A stretch of DNA of 64,000 nt from Planctomycetaceae bacterium (GTDB taxonomy: Bacteria; Planctomycetota; Phycisphaerae; Sedimentisphaerales; UBA12454): positions 1 to 64,000 of the forward strand of contig JAJFVK010000021.1 of NCBI GenBank assembly GCA_021371795.1, in the 5' to 3' direction. This document shows positions 44,186 to 52,981 of the stretch, piece by piece. The notes beneath the pieces were generated by a model that saw only the letters and a list, made by a program, of their open reading frames with translations, was not told the DNA's origin and searched no databases. The position numbers and the translations under genes were made by a program. Positions within the stretch are counted from its first letter, which is position 1. Each line of letters begins with the position of its first letter.

Positions 44186-44914
44186 TTACAATGTCCAGCC
44201 GCCGTCAACTGTGATAGTTTGGCCGGTAATGTAATCATTTTCAATCAGGAATTTTACTGCCGCTGCGACTTCTTCCGCCAATCCTTCGCGACCGGCAGGA
44301 ATACGAGATAGAATTCCCTTTTTCTGTTCGACAGTAACGCCTTTCTGCCAATGTACAACGCCCGGCGCAACGGCGTTGACAGTAATATTCGGAGCCAACT
44401 CCTTCGCAAGAGAAATCGTCGCGGATTCAAGTGCCGCTTTGGACGCGGTATAAACGCTATATTCTTTTGGATGCTTTTCGATTGTCGCATCGGTAATATT
44501 AATAATTTTTCCGGCTTTTTTATTTTTCTTGAGCAGTGCAGCAAATTTTTGTGTCATTACCATCGCTGAAGTGAAATTCAAATCGAAAATCTTCCGGACA
44601 TAATCACCGGTGATTTTTTCGCTCGGCATTTTCTCGAAAACAGCCGCGGCGTTAATTAAAATCTCCGGCTGTGAGAATTTTTTAATCTTCGTAAAGATTT
44701 TTTCGACATCCTGTGGTTTCGTAAGGTCAGCCGCAAGGGAAAGACTCCTGGCACCGTTTTTTTTAATTGCCGATTCGAGTGCGTTTGCCGCTTTTTTATT
44801 TTTATGATAAACGCAGATGCAATTCACCCCTGCCTGCGCAAGCGATAATACTATCGTGCGAGCAAGTTTTCCGGTCGAGCCGGTGATTATTACGGTTTTG
44901 CCTTTAATATCCAT
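44186..44914 (-). CDS. Short-chain dehydrogenase/reductase (FabG/pteridine-reductase-like)
   Basis: A 242-residue SDR enzyme with a Rossmann fold. The cofactor loop is GSTGKLA (residues 12-18), NAG is replaced by NAA in ILINAAAVFEK, and the catalytic Tyr-x-x-x-Lys is YTASK. The N-terminal half, VYHKNKKAANALESAIKKNG with the basic residue after beta-2, suggests NADPH preference. Oxoacyl-ACP reductase or pteridine reductase activity are both possible; substrate not assigned. It is divergent from pdxJ. Confidence 0.85.
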   Translation of the reverse strand: MDIKGKTVIITGSTGKLARTIVLSLAQAGVNCICVYHKNKKAANALESAIKKNGARSLSLAADLTKPQDVEKIFTKIKKFSQPEILINAAAVFEKMPSEKITGDYVRKIFDLNFTSAMVMTQKFAALLKKNKKAGKIINITDATIEKHPKEYSVYTASKAALESATISLAKELAPNITVNAVAPGVVHWQKGVTVEQKKGILSRIPAGREGLAEEVAAAVKFLIENDYITGQTITVDGGWTL

Positions 44915-45009
44915 AGCCTTGCATTATAGCCGTAATTTGCGATAATTTAAAGATGTTTTTCGCTTGCTGAAATTGTACGTTTTTGTATAATTCTGCCGGA
45001 AGTTCGATT

Positions 45010-45747
45010 ATGACCCATTTAAGTGTAAATCTGAATAAAATTGCGCTGCTTCGAAATGCGCGTTCGCTGGATATTCCAAGCGTAATCAAAGCGGCAAAAA
45101 CCTGCATCGCTGCCGGTGCGTACGGAATTACCGTGCATCCCCGGCCGGACGAGAGGCATATCAGATACTCCGATGTTTATGATTTAAAGCCGATCGTTGC
45201 CAGCGTTGAGTATAATATTGAAGGCAATCCGTTTACCGGCAAGTTTATGGATTTAATGCCTGACATTCATCCCACACAGGCGACGCTTGTGCCGGATGCA
45301 ATCGGTGCGATAACGAGCGACCACGGCTGGAATCTCGATAAAACCAACTGCGAAAGACTAATTCCGGTTATTGAGAAGTTAAAGCGTCTCGATATCAGGG
45401 TAAGTCTGTTTGTTGACCCTGTTATCGAGACTGTCGAAATGGCAAAAAAAATCGGAGCAGATAGAATTGAGCTTTATACCGAGCCTTACGCAAGCGCGTT
45501 CGCATCGAAAAATAATCTCGAATCCCTGACGGCAAAATTCGCAGCCGCCGCGAAGCACGCAGGCCAAATCGGACTGGGCGTAAACGCAGGCCACGATTTG
45601 AATCTTGATAATCTTGGGTATTTCTGCAAGAATGTAAAGCCTGTGATGGAAGTTTCAATCGGGCACGCATTAATTGCTGATGCGCTCGATATGGGGCTTT
45701 CGGCAACGGTAAAAGCTTATATAAAAATATTAAATGATAACTCATAA
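45010..45747 (+). CDS. pdxJ: Pyridoxine 5'-phosphate synthase
   Basis: A 245-residue TIM-barrel enzyme condensing 1-deoxyxylulose 5-phosphate with 3-amino-2-oxopropyl phosphate in the DXP-dependent vitamin B6 route. The ATG at 45010 is used because GGAAG lies just upstream and the mature N-terminus (LSVNLNKIALLRNARS) aligns. Landmarks: GITVHPRPDERHIRYSDVYD, GVNAGHDLNLDNL and VSIGHALIADALDMGL. It sits 13 bp before dapA, and the two form an operon. Confidence 0.94.
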   Translation: MTHLSVNLNKIALLRNARSLDIPSVIKAAKTCIAAGAYGITVHPRPDERHIRYSDVYDLKPIVASVEYNIEGNPFTGKFMDLMPDIHPTQATLVPDAIGAITSDHGWNLDKTNCERLIPVIEKLKRLDIRVSLFVDPVIETVEMAKKIGADRIELYTEPYASAFASKNNLESLTAKFAAAAKHAGQIGLGVNAGHDLNLDNLGYFCKNVKPVMEVSIGHALIADALDMGLSATVKAYIKILNDNS

Positions 45748-45760
45748 TTAGGAATTTAAA

Positions 45761-46633
45761 ATGTTTAACGGAGCAATGGTAGCGTTAATTACACCGTTCA
45801 ATAATGGCGAAGTAGATTTCAATACACTCGATGAACTGGTGCATTTCCAACTCAAAAGCGGAACTGACGGCATCGTTCCATGCGGCACAACAGGCGAATC
45901 GCCGACACTTTCACATCCAGAACACAAACAGGTTATCGAACGCATAGTAAAAATCGTCAACGGCAAAGTCCCTGTCATCGCAGGCACCGGCTCGAACAGT
46001 ACAGCCGAGGCAATCGAACTGACCGCATTCGCAAAAAAAGTCGGCGCAGACGCTTCTTTGCAGGTAACGCCATACTACAACAAACCAACACAGGAAGGTT
46101 TCTTTCAGCATTTCGCGGCGATTGCCGAAGAAGTCGATTTGCCGATGGTGCTTTACAATATTCCCGGCAGATGCGGCGCGGGCATGACGGCTCAAACAAT
46201 CGCACGTCTTGCGAAAATTGAAAACATCGTCGCGGTAAAAGAAGCGACAGGCCAGTTGGACGTCTCCAGTGAAATCGCGAACCTCTGCGACCTGACAATC
46301 CTTTCGGGCGATGACTCTTTGACGCTGCCGATAGCCTCTGTCGGCGGCAAAGGTGTTATCAGTGTTGTTGGAAATATCGTCCCCGGCGATGTAAAAGCTA
46401 TGACCGATTTGATTCTTGAGGGCGATTTGGTTTCGGCAAGAAAATGGCACAATAAACTTTTCAAACTCGCAAGAACAATGCTCGGCATCGCGACAAACCC
46501 GATTCCGATTAAAGCGGCAATGGCAATGCTCGGCATGTCTTCAGAAGAAATGCGTCTACCGATGACGCCGCTCGAACCGGCACAGAAAGAAACGCTCCGA
46601 AAGCTGTTAAAAGAATACGGCTTGAACGTTTAG
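45761..46633 (+). CDS. dapA: 4-hydroxy-tetrahydrodipicolinate synthase
   Basis: A 290-residue aldolase of the lysine/diaminopimelate pathway, joining pyruvate with aspartate semialdehyde. Landmarks: the GTTGESPTLSHPEH substrate loop, YYNKPTQEGFFQHF, YNIPGRCG and the Schiff-base lysine in ENIVAVKEATGQLD, followed by LSGDDSLTLP. It uses AGGAATTTAAA as ribosome binding region. Converges with the glycosyltransferase gene. Confidence 0.96.
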   Translation: MFNGAMVALITPFNNGEVDFNTLDELVHFQLKSGTDGIVPCGTTGESPTLSHPEHKQVIERIVKIVNGKVPVIAGTGSNSTAEAIELTAFAKKVGADASLQVTPYYNKPTQEGFFQHFAAIAEEVDLPMVLYNIPGRCGAGMTAQTIARLAKIENIVAVKEATGQLDVSSEIANLCDLTILSGDDSLTLPIASVGGKGVISVVGNIVPGDVKAMTDLILEGDLVSARKWHNKLFKLARTMLGIATNPIPIKAAMAMLGMSSEEMRLPMTPLEPAQKETLRKLLKEYGLNV

Positions 46634-46655
46634 ACATAATAGAGGCGAAAAATTA

Positions 46656-47777
46656 TTACAGCAAAGGCAGCGGCGAAGCACATTGTCTGGTTTCGCTGTA
46701 TATTTTCAGTAGTGTGCTGACCATTGAGCTTACCGAATTGTTTTTACGAAGCTGATCCTGCAGATTCATCGCCAGTGTGCACGTTCTCTGTTTGTCATCG
46801 AGAAGTTTTTGCAGCACAGAATAAATGCTCAACTCGTCATTACGGTCAAAAAGAACCGCAGAGAAATCTTCCTGCAGTAATTCTTCGACGTTGTTTCTGT
46901 CAGCGGCGACAGCCAAACCTGCGCCGGCCGCTTCTATAATCACAGGGTCAAAACTGCCGGAATAGTTTGTGTGAATCAACACGTCGCAGCCGCGAAATAC
47001 CGAACGCATCGGCCTTACCGGAGGCGAAAGAACGACCGTTTGCGACAGACCAGTCTGCTTGACAAAATCGCGAATCTGCTTTTCTGCCCGTCCCTGCCCC
47101 ATAAAAATCACGACAAAATCATATCCGTCAACGGCAAGATGACGAATCGCATTAAGCAGCGGCTCGAAAATCTTGAAATTGTCGAACCGGCAGAGCGTAA
47201 TCATACTCGGCAGCCGTGCAGGCGACGAAAAGCAACTGCATACATCATCGGTAAAAGCCCCGGGATTAACCTGTGTGATTTTTTCTTTTGCGAAATATTT
47301 TTCAAGACCTGTACCAATTTTGGCCGAAGGCACAATAATTTTTTCAAAAAACCTGTCGATAAGCATACGATACGGCAGTGACACATTTGTGGAATTGATA
47401 GTAATAACCGCAGGGATATCGAGATGCTCGGCGACCGACTTGGCAAGCATTGATTTTGCAGTGCCGAAACAATGAATAATACCTGGCCTGACTTCCTCGA
47501 TACGCTCGAGCAGATTCTTTTTGTTATGTGCGTAAAACAATGGAAAACGCAGTACCGGATGCTCGATAATCCTTGCACCGGGAAAGAGAAGAAATTCAAT
47601 ATCGCTTTTAGGCGGCACAACTATCGCGGTTCTGACGTCCTGCGCTTCAAAACCGAAAAGCAAATGCCTGAACGACGAACAATACTGATTGACCGTTACC
47701 CTGTCGGAAATAATCAAAGGCCGGATCGTACTTTCGGTTTCATTTTGATTTTCAATTTCTGTTTCGCTTTGAAACAT
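46656..47777 (-). CDS. Glycosyltransferase (GT4-like, group 1)
   Basis: A 373-residue predicted GT-B fold glycosyltransferase. The C-terminal nucleotide-sugar domain has SMITLCRFDNFKIFEPLLNA, VVIFMGQGRAEKQIRDFV and the E-x7-E-type motif FDPVIIEAAGAGLAVAADRN. No membrane segment. The acceptor is unknown; cell-envelope glycan or exopolysaccharide synthesis is likely from family. It is downstream of panB (103 bp apart). Confidence 0.83.
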   Translation of the reverse strand: MFQSETEIENQNETESTIRPLIISDRVTVNQYCSSFRHLLFGFEAQDVRTAIVVPPKSDIEFLLFPGARIIEHPVLRFPLFYAHNKKNLLERIEEVRPGIIHCFGTAKSMLAKSVAEHLDIPAVITINSTNVSLPYRMLIDRFFEKIIVPSAKIGTGLEKYFAKEKITQVNPGAFTDDVCSCFSSPARLPSMITLCRFDNFKIFEPLLNAIRHLAVDGYDFVVIFMGQGRAEKQIRDFVKQTGLSQTVVLSPPVRPMRSVFRGCDVLIHTNYSGSFDPVIIEAAGAGLAVAADRNNVEELLQEDFSAVLFDRNDELSIYSVLQKLLDDKQRTCTLAMNLQDQLRKNNSVSSMVSTLLKIYSETRQCASPLPLL

Positions 47778-47879
47778 AATTCTACCATGCTTAAATTAAC
47801 ATTTCCGATAATCCGCGGGTAATATTTTTACATAAAACATCACGGTTTTTATCGCGGAAGTTTCTTACCCTTAAGGGTA

Positions 47880-48707
47880 TCACCCGATACTTTTAATAAG
47901 TTTCTCGTATTCGCCCGGCTTCATGTGATAACTGTGCTCATCATCAGGAAAAACGCCCTGCTTAATTTGACTGTTATATAGAGCAATGGCCTCAATAGCT
48001 GCTTTGCCGATATTGCCGAAACCTTTTGAAAATTTCGGAACAGGCCCTTCTTTTAAATTTAAAATATCCGGCAAAACCAGAACCTGTCCGTCGCAATCAG
48101 GACCGGAACCGCAACTGATAACAGGCACCGACACTTTCTGTGTAATGATTTTTGCAACCTCTCTTGCTGTGCCTTCAAGCAGAAGCATTTGAGCGCCGAT
48201 TTTAACGGATTTTTCTGCAAGTTCGATAATTGCCGCGCCAACCTCGGCGGTGGTACCTTCCGCTTTGTACTTACCGGTTTGAGGCCGAATACCAAGATGC
48301 GGCATAACCGCGATACCGGAATCGATTATAGCTTTTATCGTATCGAAATCGGACTCGGCAGCCTCAATCTTCACAATGTCCGCACCGCACTCATCAACGA
48401 ACCGTCTGGCATTTTTAACCGTTTCATCTCTACCTTTGGAACAGCCCTGATAAGGCATATCCGCAACAAGCAGCAAATCAGAATTTGCCCTGCGAACGCC
48501 TGCGGTTATAGCAATCATAAAATCCATTGAGACGTCAACAGTATTGGTAAACCCGAGCATAAACTGCGACGCCGAATCGCCCACCAAAAACACATCGACC
48601 CCGGCCGCGGCACAAAGAACCGCGCTGGTATAATCATAGCAGCTCACCACGGAAAACTTCTGTCCGTGCTGCTTGGCCTCTCGTAATGTAGTAATGGTAA
48701 CTTTCAT
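47880..48707 (-). CDS. panB: 3-methyl-2-oxobutanoate hydroxymethyltransferase
   Basis: A 275-residue TIM-barrel enzyme transferring a hydroxymethyl group from methylene-tetrahydrofolate to ketoisovalerate, the first committed step of pantothenate synthesis. Landmarks: VSCYDYTSAVLCAAAGVDVF, VGDSASQFMLGFTNT, VADMPYQGC and VKIEAAE, then VMPHLGIRPQ and SCGSGPDCDGQVLVLPD. Length is normal. A 14-bp palindrome, TACCCTTAAGGGTA (47866-47879), lies immediately after its stop. Confidence 0.95.
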   Translation of the reverse strand: MKVTITTLREAKQHGQKFSVVSCYDYTSAVLCAAAGVDVFLVGDSASQFMLGFTNTVDVSMDFMIAITAGVRRANSDLLLVADMPYQGCSKGRDETVKNARRFVDECGADIVKIEAAESDFDTIKAIIDSGIAVMPHLGIRPQTGKYKAEGTTAEVGAAIIELAEKSVKIGAQMLLLEGTAREVAKIITQKVSVPVISCGSGPDCDGQVLVLPDILNLKEGPVPKFSKGFGNIGKAAIEAIALYNSQIKQGVFPDDEHSYHMKPGEYEKLIKSIG

Positions 48708-48789
48708 ATAGGCAATGCTTTAGGATATTTCAAAAACATCGTATTGGCAAGCAGATTTTGACGTGCAAAAAATTTTTATAAATTTAGAC

Positions 48790-48817
48790 TTGATTTTTAA
48801 ATTTTATATGTAATAAT
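48790..48817 (+). promoter_or_regulatory. Candidate promoter of a small transcript
   Basis: TTGATT (48790-48795) and TAATAAT (48811-48817) are about 16 bp apart, with TG just before the -10 element. It points into a 100-bp stretch with two terminator-like hairpins and no plus-strand gene. Confidence 0.35.
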
Positions 48818-48819
48818 GT

Positions 48820-48876
48820 TCAGCTTATTGAAGGACATTTACCGGCTATTTTAGTCGGTTTTTCAAACTTTTTCAT
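48820..48876 (-). CDS. Possible 18-codon leader peptide with a very strong ribosome binding site, upstream of panB
   Basis: On the minus strand an ATG at 48876 is preceded by AGGAGGAGGGTG, and the frame reads MKKFEKPTKIAGKCPSIS before a stop at 48820. It lies 113 nt upstream of the panB ATG on the same strand, so it could be a leader peptide. A hairpin-forming AAGCCAGA...TCTGGCTT lies before the ribosome binding site. The same DNA can be read as a plus-strand small RNA instead (next entry). Only one of the two needs to be real. Confidence 0.35.
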   Translation of the reverse strand: MKKFEKPTKIAGKCPSIS

Positions 48877-48931
48877 CACCCTCCTCCTAAGCCAGATTCT
48901 GATAACAAATTAGGGTCTGGCTTTCTTTATA
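48823..48931 (+). ncRNA. Possible small RNA with two hairpins and a CCTCCTCC segment
   Basis: From the predicted start near 48823 the transcript would contain hairpin 1 at 48841-48859 (ACCGGCT/AGTCGGT) with a T run, an unpaired CACCCTCCTCCTAA segment, and hairpin 2 at 48889-48923 (AAGCCAGA/TCTGGCTT) with a T-rich tail. The CCTCCTCC segment could pair with Shine-Dalgarno sequences. The alternative is that this segment is simply the complement of a strong ribosome binding site on the minus strand. Confidence 0.3.
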
Positions 48932-48986
48932 TTTAGTGTTTACAAATACACAATGTTTCTATTTCAAGCAAGAACAAAAATTTTAT

Positions 48987-49027
48987 TTGAACAAAAGTAA
49001 TCATACTGTATAATTTACAAAATTGTA
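48987..49027 (+). promoter_or_regulatory. Sigma-70 promoter of the sigma-54 activator gene with an overlapping TACA-N4-TGTA site
   Basis: TTGAAC (48987-48992) and a perfect TATAAT (49009-49014), 16 bp apart, predict a start near 49021. The inverted repeat TACAAAATTGTA at 49016-49027 covers that start. The same repeat occurs in pairs at the three sigma-54 promoters downstream. A single copy over the start site fits negative autoregulation by the activator. The rest of 48932-49076 shows nothing else. Confidence 0.6.
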
Positions 49028-49076
49028 TTTTCCTGTGTTTTGCTAACAATTTTGTAACTATAATGAAGGCATAAAA

Positions 49077-50606
49077 ATGACCGGTAAAATTTCCGATGGC
49101 GTAATGCTTTTAGGCGATATGGCAAGGGCTTTTGCTGAATCGCTCAACCTTGAGCTGACGATGAAAGCTATTTTGAAGTCCCTGGACACACACGTCAAGC
49201 TGCAAAAAGGCACCATTACCCTTTTAGACCCGGAAACAGAAACAATCAATATCAAAGTCGCGCACGGTTTAAGCGAAAAATCCAAGCAGCTCGGCAGCTA
49301 CAAAGTCGGCGAAGGCGTTACCGGCACAGTTGTTCAAACCGGTAAAGAAATTGTCGTGCCGGACATTTCCAAAGACAACAGATTTCTTCACCGTACACAT
49401 GCCAGAAAAGATTCTGAAGGCAAACAGATTTCATTTTATTGTGTGCCAATCAAACTTGAAGGCAAAACTATCGGTACATTGAGCGTTGACAGACAGGCAC
49501 ATAAAACGGACGATGTTCACTCGGTTCTCAATCTTCTGAATGTAATCGCGACAATGATTGCACAGGCTGTCAAGCTCAACAAACTTGTCGAATCGGACAG
49601 AAGACAGCTTTCAGAAGAAAACATTCGCCTGCGACAGGAATTAAAAACGCATTTCAATATAGATAATATGGTCGGCACAAGCAATGCCATTAAGCAAATA
49701 TACCGGCTCATCGAACAGGTAGCCGACAGCAACGCAACGGTGCTGATACGAGGTGAAAGCGGAACAGGCAAAGACCTCGTCGCGCACGCAATTCACTATA
49801 ATTGCAGCAGAGCAAGCAAACCGTTTGTAAAGGTAAACTGCACCGCTTTGCCTGAAACGCTGCTGGAAAGTGAATTGTTCGGCCATGAGAAAGGCGCTTT
49901 TACAGGCGCAACAGAAAGAAAAATCGGCAGATTTGAAAAAGCCAGCGGCGGAACAATCTTCCTCGATGAAATCGGCGACTTTTCAATGAATTTACAAGTT
50001 AAACTGCTGCGAATCATTCAGTTCAAGGAATTTGAACGTGTCGGCGGAACGGATACAATCAAAGCGAATGTAAGAATTGTCGTCGCGACAAATAAAAACC
50101 TCGAAGAACAGATAAAAGAAAAACTTTTCAGAGAAGACCTGTATTACAGAATCAATGTTTTTCCGATTTTCCTGCCGCCGCTGCGTGAACGCAAGGACGA
50201 TATTATGCTGCTTGCGGATTATTTCCTTGAACAATTCGCACGCGAAAACAACAAACGCATCACGCGCATTTCCACTCCCGCGATTGAAATGCTGACAAGC
50301 TACCACTGGCCCGGTAATGTCCGCGAACTGGAAAACTGCATCGAAAGAGCGATATTGCTCTGCAACGATGATGTGATTCGCTCGGAACATCTTCCGCCAT
50401 CTCTTCAGATGATTAAGAAAAGCGAATCGCTGACCGGTCGATCACTTACGGAAATCATAGAAAACAAAGAAAAGGAATTAATCATTGATTCGCTGAAAAA
50501 ATACAGCGGGCAACAACGAAAAGCCGCCACCGAACTTGGATTAACAGAACGAATCCTCGGTTATAAAATTAAAAAGTACGGAATATTTCCGAAACTGTTG
50601 TCATAA
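49077..50606 (+). CDS. Sigma-54-dependent transcriptional activator, GAF-AAA-Fis (NifA-like)
   Basis: A 509-residue bacterial enhancer-binding protein. Residues about 15-170 form a GAF sensor domain (NIKVAHGLSEKSKQ, GEGVTGTVVQTGKEIVVPDI). The AAA+ domain has Walker A GESGTGKD (226-233), the sigma-54 contact loop GAFTGA (273-278), Walker B TIFLDE (293-298) and the arginine-rich segment PLRERKDDI. A Fis-type helix-turn-helix ends the protein (QRKAATELGLTERILGYKIK). There is no receiver domain, so signalling is probably through the GAF domain, either by a ligand or by P-II binding as with NifA. Its position and the repeated sites downstream make it the likely activator of this nitrogen island. 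Confidence 0.93.
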   Translation: MTGKISDGVMLLGDMARAFAESLNLELTMKAILKSLDTHVKLQKGTITLLDPETETINIKVAHGLSEKSKQLGSYKVGEGVTGTVVQTGKEIVVPDISKDNRFLHRTHARKDSEGKQISFYCVPIKLEGKTIGTLSVDRQAHKTDDVHSVLNLLNVIATMIAQAVKLNKLVESDRRQLSEENIRLRQELKTHFNIDNMVGTSNAIKQIYRLIEQVADSNATVLIRGESGTGKDLVAHAIHYNCSRASKPFVKVNCTALPETLLESELFGHEKGAFTGATERKIGRFEKASGGTIFLDEIGDFSMNLQVKLLRIIQFKEFERVGGTDTIKANVRIVVATNKNLEEQIKEKLFREDLYYRINVFPIFLPPLRERKDDIMLLADYFLEQFARENNKRITRISTPAIEMLTSYHWPGNVRELENCIERAILLCNDDVIRSEHLPPSLQMIKKSESLTGRSLTEIIENKEKELIIDSLKKYSGQQRKAATELGLTERILGYKIKKYGIFPKLLS

Positions 50607-50609
50607 AAT

Positions 50610-50650
50610 TACAAAAACGTAACTTTTAAACATCGTTATACATTTTTGTA
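50610..50650 (+). promoter_or_regulatory. Paired upstream activator sites for the porin-amtB1-glnK1 operon
   Basis: TACAAAAACGTA (50610-50621) and TACATTTTTGTA (50639-50650) have centres 29 bp apart, about 141 and 112 bp before the predicted sigma-54 start. They match the TACA-N4-TGTA pattern seen before amtB2, glnN and the activator gene. Confidence 0.65.
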
Positions 50651-50730
50651 TATTTTTATATAATTGTACCATCTATCGGTTTTTGCCATAACCATCTCAT
50701 CACAATAAACTTACGAAATCATTTTTCATC

Positions 50731-50746
50731 TGGCACGCTTCTTGCT
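50731..50746 (+). promoter_or_regulatory. Sigma-54 promoter (-24/-12) of the porin operon
   Basis: TGGCACGCTTCTTGCT matches the TGGCAC-N5-TTGCW consensus completely, with GG and GC 12 bp apart. The predicted start is near 50757, about 42 nt before the ATG at 50799. Confidence 0.88.
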
Positions 50747-50798
50747 TTTATATCAAACAGTTGGTTTTTAATTCTTAATACTTTTACGGAGAAATGAA

Positions 50799-51578
50799 AT
50801 GAGAAAGTTAGCAGCGTTGATTTTGGTTTCGCTCTGTGCCTCGGCGGTACTGGCAGAAGATGATGACAAGATTGGTGTTACGCTTACCAGTGATTTCAAC
50901 AGCAAGTATGTTTGGCGCGGCCAGTTGCTGAACGATGATTTTGTTTTTCAGCCCGGTGCAACAGTAACGTACAAAGGTTTCTCGTTCAATGCCTGGGGCA
51001 ACATGGGACTTACTGAATACAATAAGGGTTTGGGATACGACAGCGGTGAATTTACAGAATGGGATTTCACGTTAAGTTACAGCGGGAAATTCAGTCCAGA
51101 AGGAAAACTTGGCTATAACATTGGTATGATTCACTATCAGTTCCCAAGTTCATATTTGGATACAACAGAATTATTTTGGGGACTGACTTATGATACGTTC
51201 CTTAGCCCGACACTTACAGTGTATCACGATATCGATGAAGCCGGCGGCGGTATATACGCAAACTTCGCAGTATCGCACAAAATAGAAAAAATAATTAAAG
51301 TTACTGAAAAAATTTCTGCCGACCTTGTGCTTGGTGCATCTGTGGGCTGGGGCAATACGGAATACAACGAATGGTATTGGGGCGCACAATCAGCCGACAG
51401 CAGACTCAACGATTTGGTATTCAAAGCTGCGTTGCCTTTTGCACTGCCGGGCGACTGGTCAATTACTCCGAGTATAAGTTTTGTTACTCTGGCTGACGGC
51501 AACATACGAAATTCAGATATGTATAGTACATCAAGCGATTACTTCATCGCGGGTGTAAGTATTTCAAAATCTTTCTAA
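50799..51578 (+). CDS. Outer-membrane beta-barrel protein, TorF/Gcw_chp-like putative porin
   Basis: A 259-residue protein with a signal peptide (MRKLAALILVSLCASAVLA) and a beta-barrel body ending in Phe (VSISKSF), as outer-membrane proteins do. The opening GVTLTSDFNSKYVWRGQLLN is characteristic of the putative porins that in Proteobacteria often sit beside amtB-glnK. It is the first gene after a sigma-54 promoter and 40 bp before amtB1, so a role in passing ammonium or another nitrogen source across the outer membrane is likely. Family naming is from memory of the motif. Confidence 0.78.
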   Translation: MRKLAALILVSLCASAVLAEDDDKIGVTLTSDFNSKYVWRGQLLNDDFVFQPGATVTYKGFSFNAWGNMGLTEYNKGLGYDSGEFTEWDFTLSYSGKFSPEGKLGYNIGMIHYQFPSSYLDTTELFWGLTYDTFLSPTLTVYHDIDEAGGGIYANFAVSHKIEKIIKVTEKISADLVLGASVGWGNTEYNEWYWGAQSADSRLNDLVFKAALPFALPGDWSITPSISFVTLADGNIRNSDMYSTSSDYFIAGVSISKSF

Positions 51579-51617
51579 GTTAAAAAATTTACTAACTAAA
51601 TTTAAGGAATTAATAAA

Positions 51618-52967
51618 ATGAAAAGGGTAAAATTATCTTTGGCGGGACTTGTTTGCGTCCTGATTGTCGCGATGCCTGCGATATGTATGGCTGAAGACGC
51701 GGCACCAACCCTCGAAAGCATCAAAGCAGAATTGCAAATGAACATTAACATTGTCTGGACATGTGTCGCGGCGTTTCTGGTGTTCTTTATGCAGGCCGGC
51801 TTCGCATTGGTCGAGACAGGCTTTACACGCGCGAAAAACGCAGTGAATATTCTGATGAAAAATCTTATGGACTTTGTAATCGGAAGTCTTGTATTTTTCC
51901 TTGTCGGATTCGGATTGATGTTCGGCGTATCGAACGGCATTTTCGGAACATCTATGTTCGGACTTGCCGGTACTGAACCAGGTTCAAGCTGGAACTGGAC
52001 GTTTCTGATTTTCCAAACGGTCTTTGCCGCAACTTCCGCGACAATCGTTTCTGGTGCGATGGCAGAACGAACTAAATTTATCAGCTACCTGATTTACAGC
52101 GCGATTATAAGCCTTGTAATTTATCCGGTATTCGGCTCGTGGGTATGGGGTAATCTGCTGCTGACCGACAACAACAGTTGGCTGGCAAAACTGGGCTTCC
52201 ATGATTTCGCAGGTTCGACAGTCGTACATTCAATCGGCGGATGGCTCGCACTTGCAGGCGCTATCACATTAGGCCCGCGTATTGGAAAATACGGTCTAAA
52301 CGGAAAACCTCGTGCGATTCTCGGCCACAGTATGCCGCTGGCAACATTGGGCGTTTTCATTCTCTGGTTCGGCTGGTTCGGCTTCAACCCCGGCAGCACA
52401 ACCGCAGGCAACGGGTTGGCAGGCTACATTGCTGTTACTACAAATTTAGCCGGTTGTGCCGGTGCTTTGACCGCGTTGATAGCATCCTGGAAAATCATTA
52501 AAAAACCTGATATTGGTATGACGCTCAACGGTGCATTGGCAGGTCTGGTCGCAATCACCGCACCGTGCGACGGAGTATCGCCGGTAAGCGCAATCATCAT
52601 CGGAGGCATCGCGGGTGTGTTAGTCGTACTTAGCGTATTGTTCTTAGATTATGTTCTTAAAATTGACGACCCGGTCGGTGCTGTCAGCGTTCACGCAGTC
52701 AACGGATGCTGGGGAACTTTATCTTACGGTTTGTTTGCCATCAACGGCGGCCTCTTTACCGGCGGCGGCATTAAACTGCTCGGAATACAGGCTCTCGGTG
52801 CAGGCACTGCTTTCGTATGGGCATTTGGACTTGGCATAATATTGTTCTGGATTCTTCGCAAAACCGTTGGTCTGCGTACCTCGGCCGAAGAAGAACTTAA
52901 AGGGCTTGATATCGGTGAACACGGAAACGAAGCTTACGCAGGCTTCCAAGTATTCACTAACGAATAA
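51618..52967 (+). CDS. amtB: Ammonium transporter 1 (Amt family)
   Basis: A 449-residue inner-membrane ammonium channel with a cleavable signal peptide ([18 protein letters not shown]) and eleven helices. The twin pore histidines lie in [13 protein letters not shown] and [11 protein letters not shown]. The signature [19 protein letters not shown] is present. The N-terminal helix [19 protein letters not shown] marks a different subfamily from amtB2. It is followed after 14 bp by its P-II protein. Confidence 0.95.
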   Translation: MKRVKLSLAGLVCVLIVAMPAICMAEDAAPTLESIKAELQMNINIVWTCVAAFLVFFMQAGFALVETGFTRAKNAVNILMKNLMDFVIGSLVFFLVGFGLMFGVSNGIFGTSMFGLAGTEPGSSWNWTFLIFQTVFAATSATIVSGAMAERTKFISYLIYSAIISLVIYPVFGSWVWGNLLLTDNNSWLAKLGFHDFAGSTVVHSIGGWLALAGAITLGPRIGKYGLNGKPRAILGHSMPLATLGVFILWFGWFGFNPGSTTAGNGLAGYIAVTTNLAGCAGALTALIASWKIIKKPDIGMTLNGALAGLVAITAPCDGVSPVSAIIIGGIAGVLVVLSVLFLDYVLKIDDPVGAVSVHAVNGCWGTLSYGLFAINGGLFTGGGIKLLGIQALGAGTAFVWAFGLGIILFWILRKTVGLRTSAEEELKGLDIGEHGNEAYAGFQVFTNE

Positions 52968-52981
52968 CGGAGACACTAAAA

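Noticed and set aside
49077-50606. Nitrogen fixation regulator (true NifA)
   Set aside because: Domain order is NifA-like, but no nif genes are in the window and the targets seen are ammonium assimilation genes.
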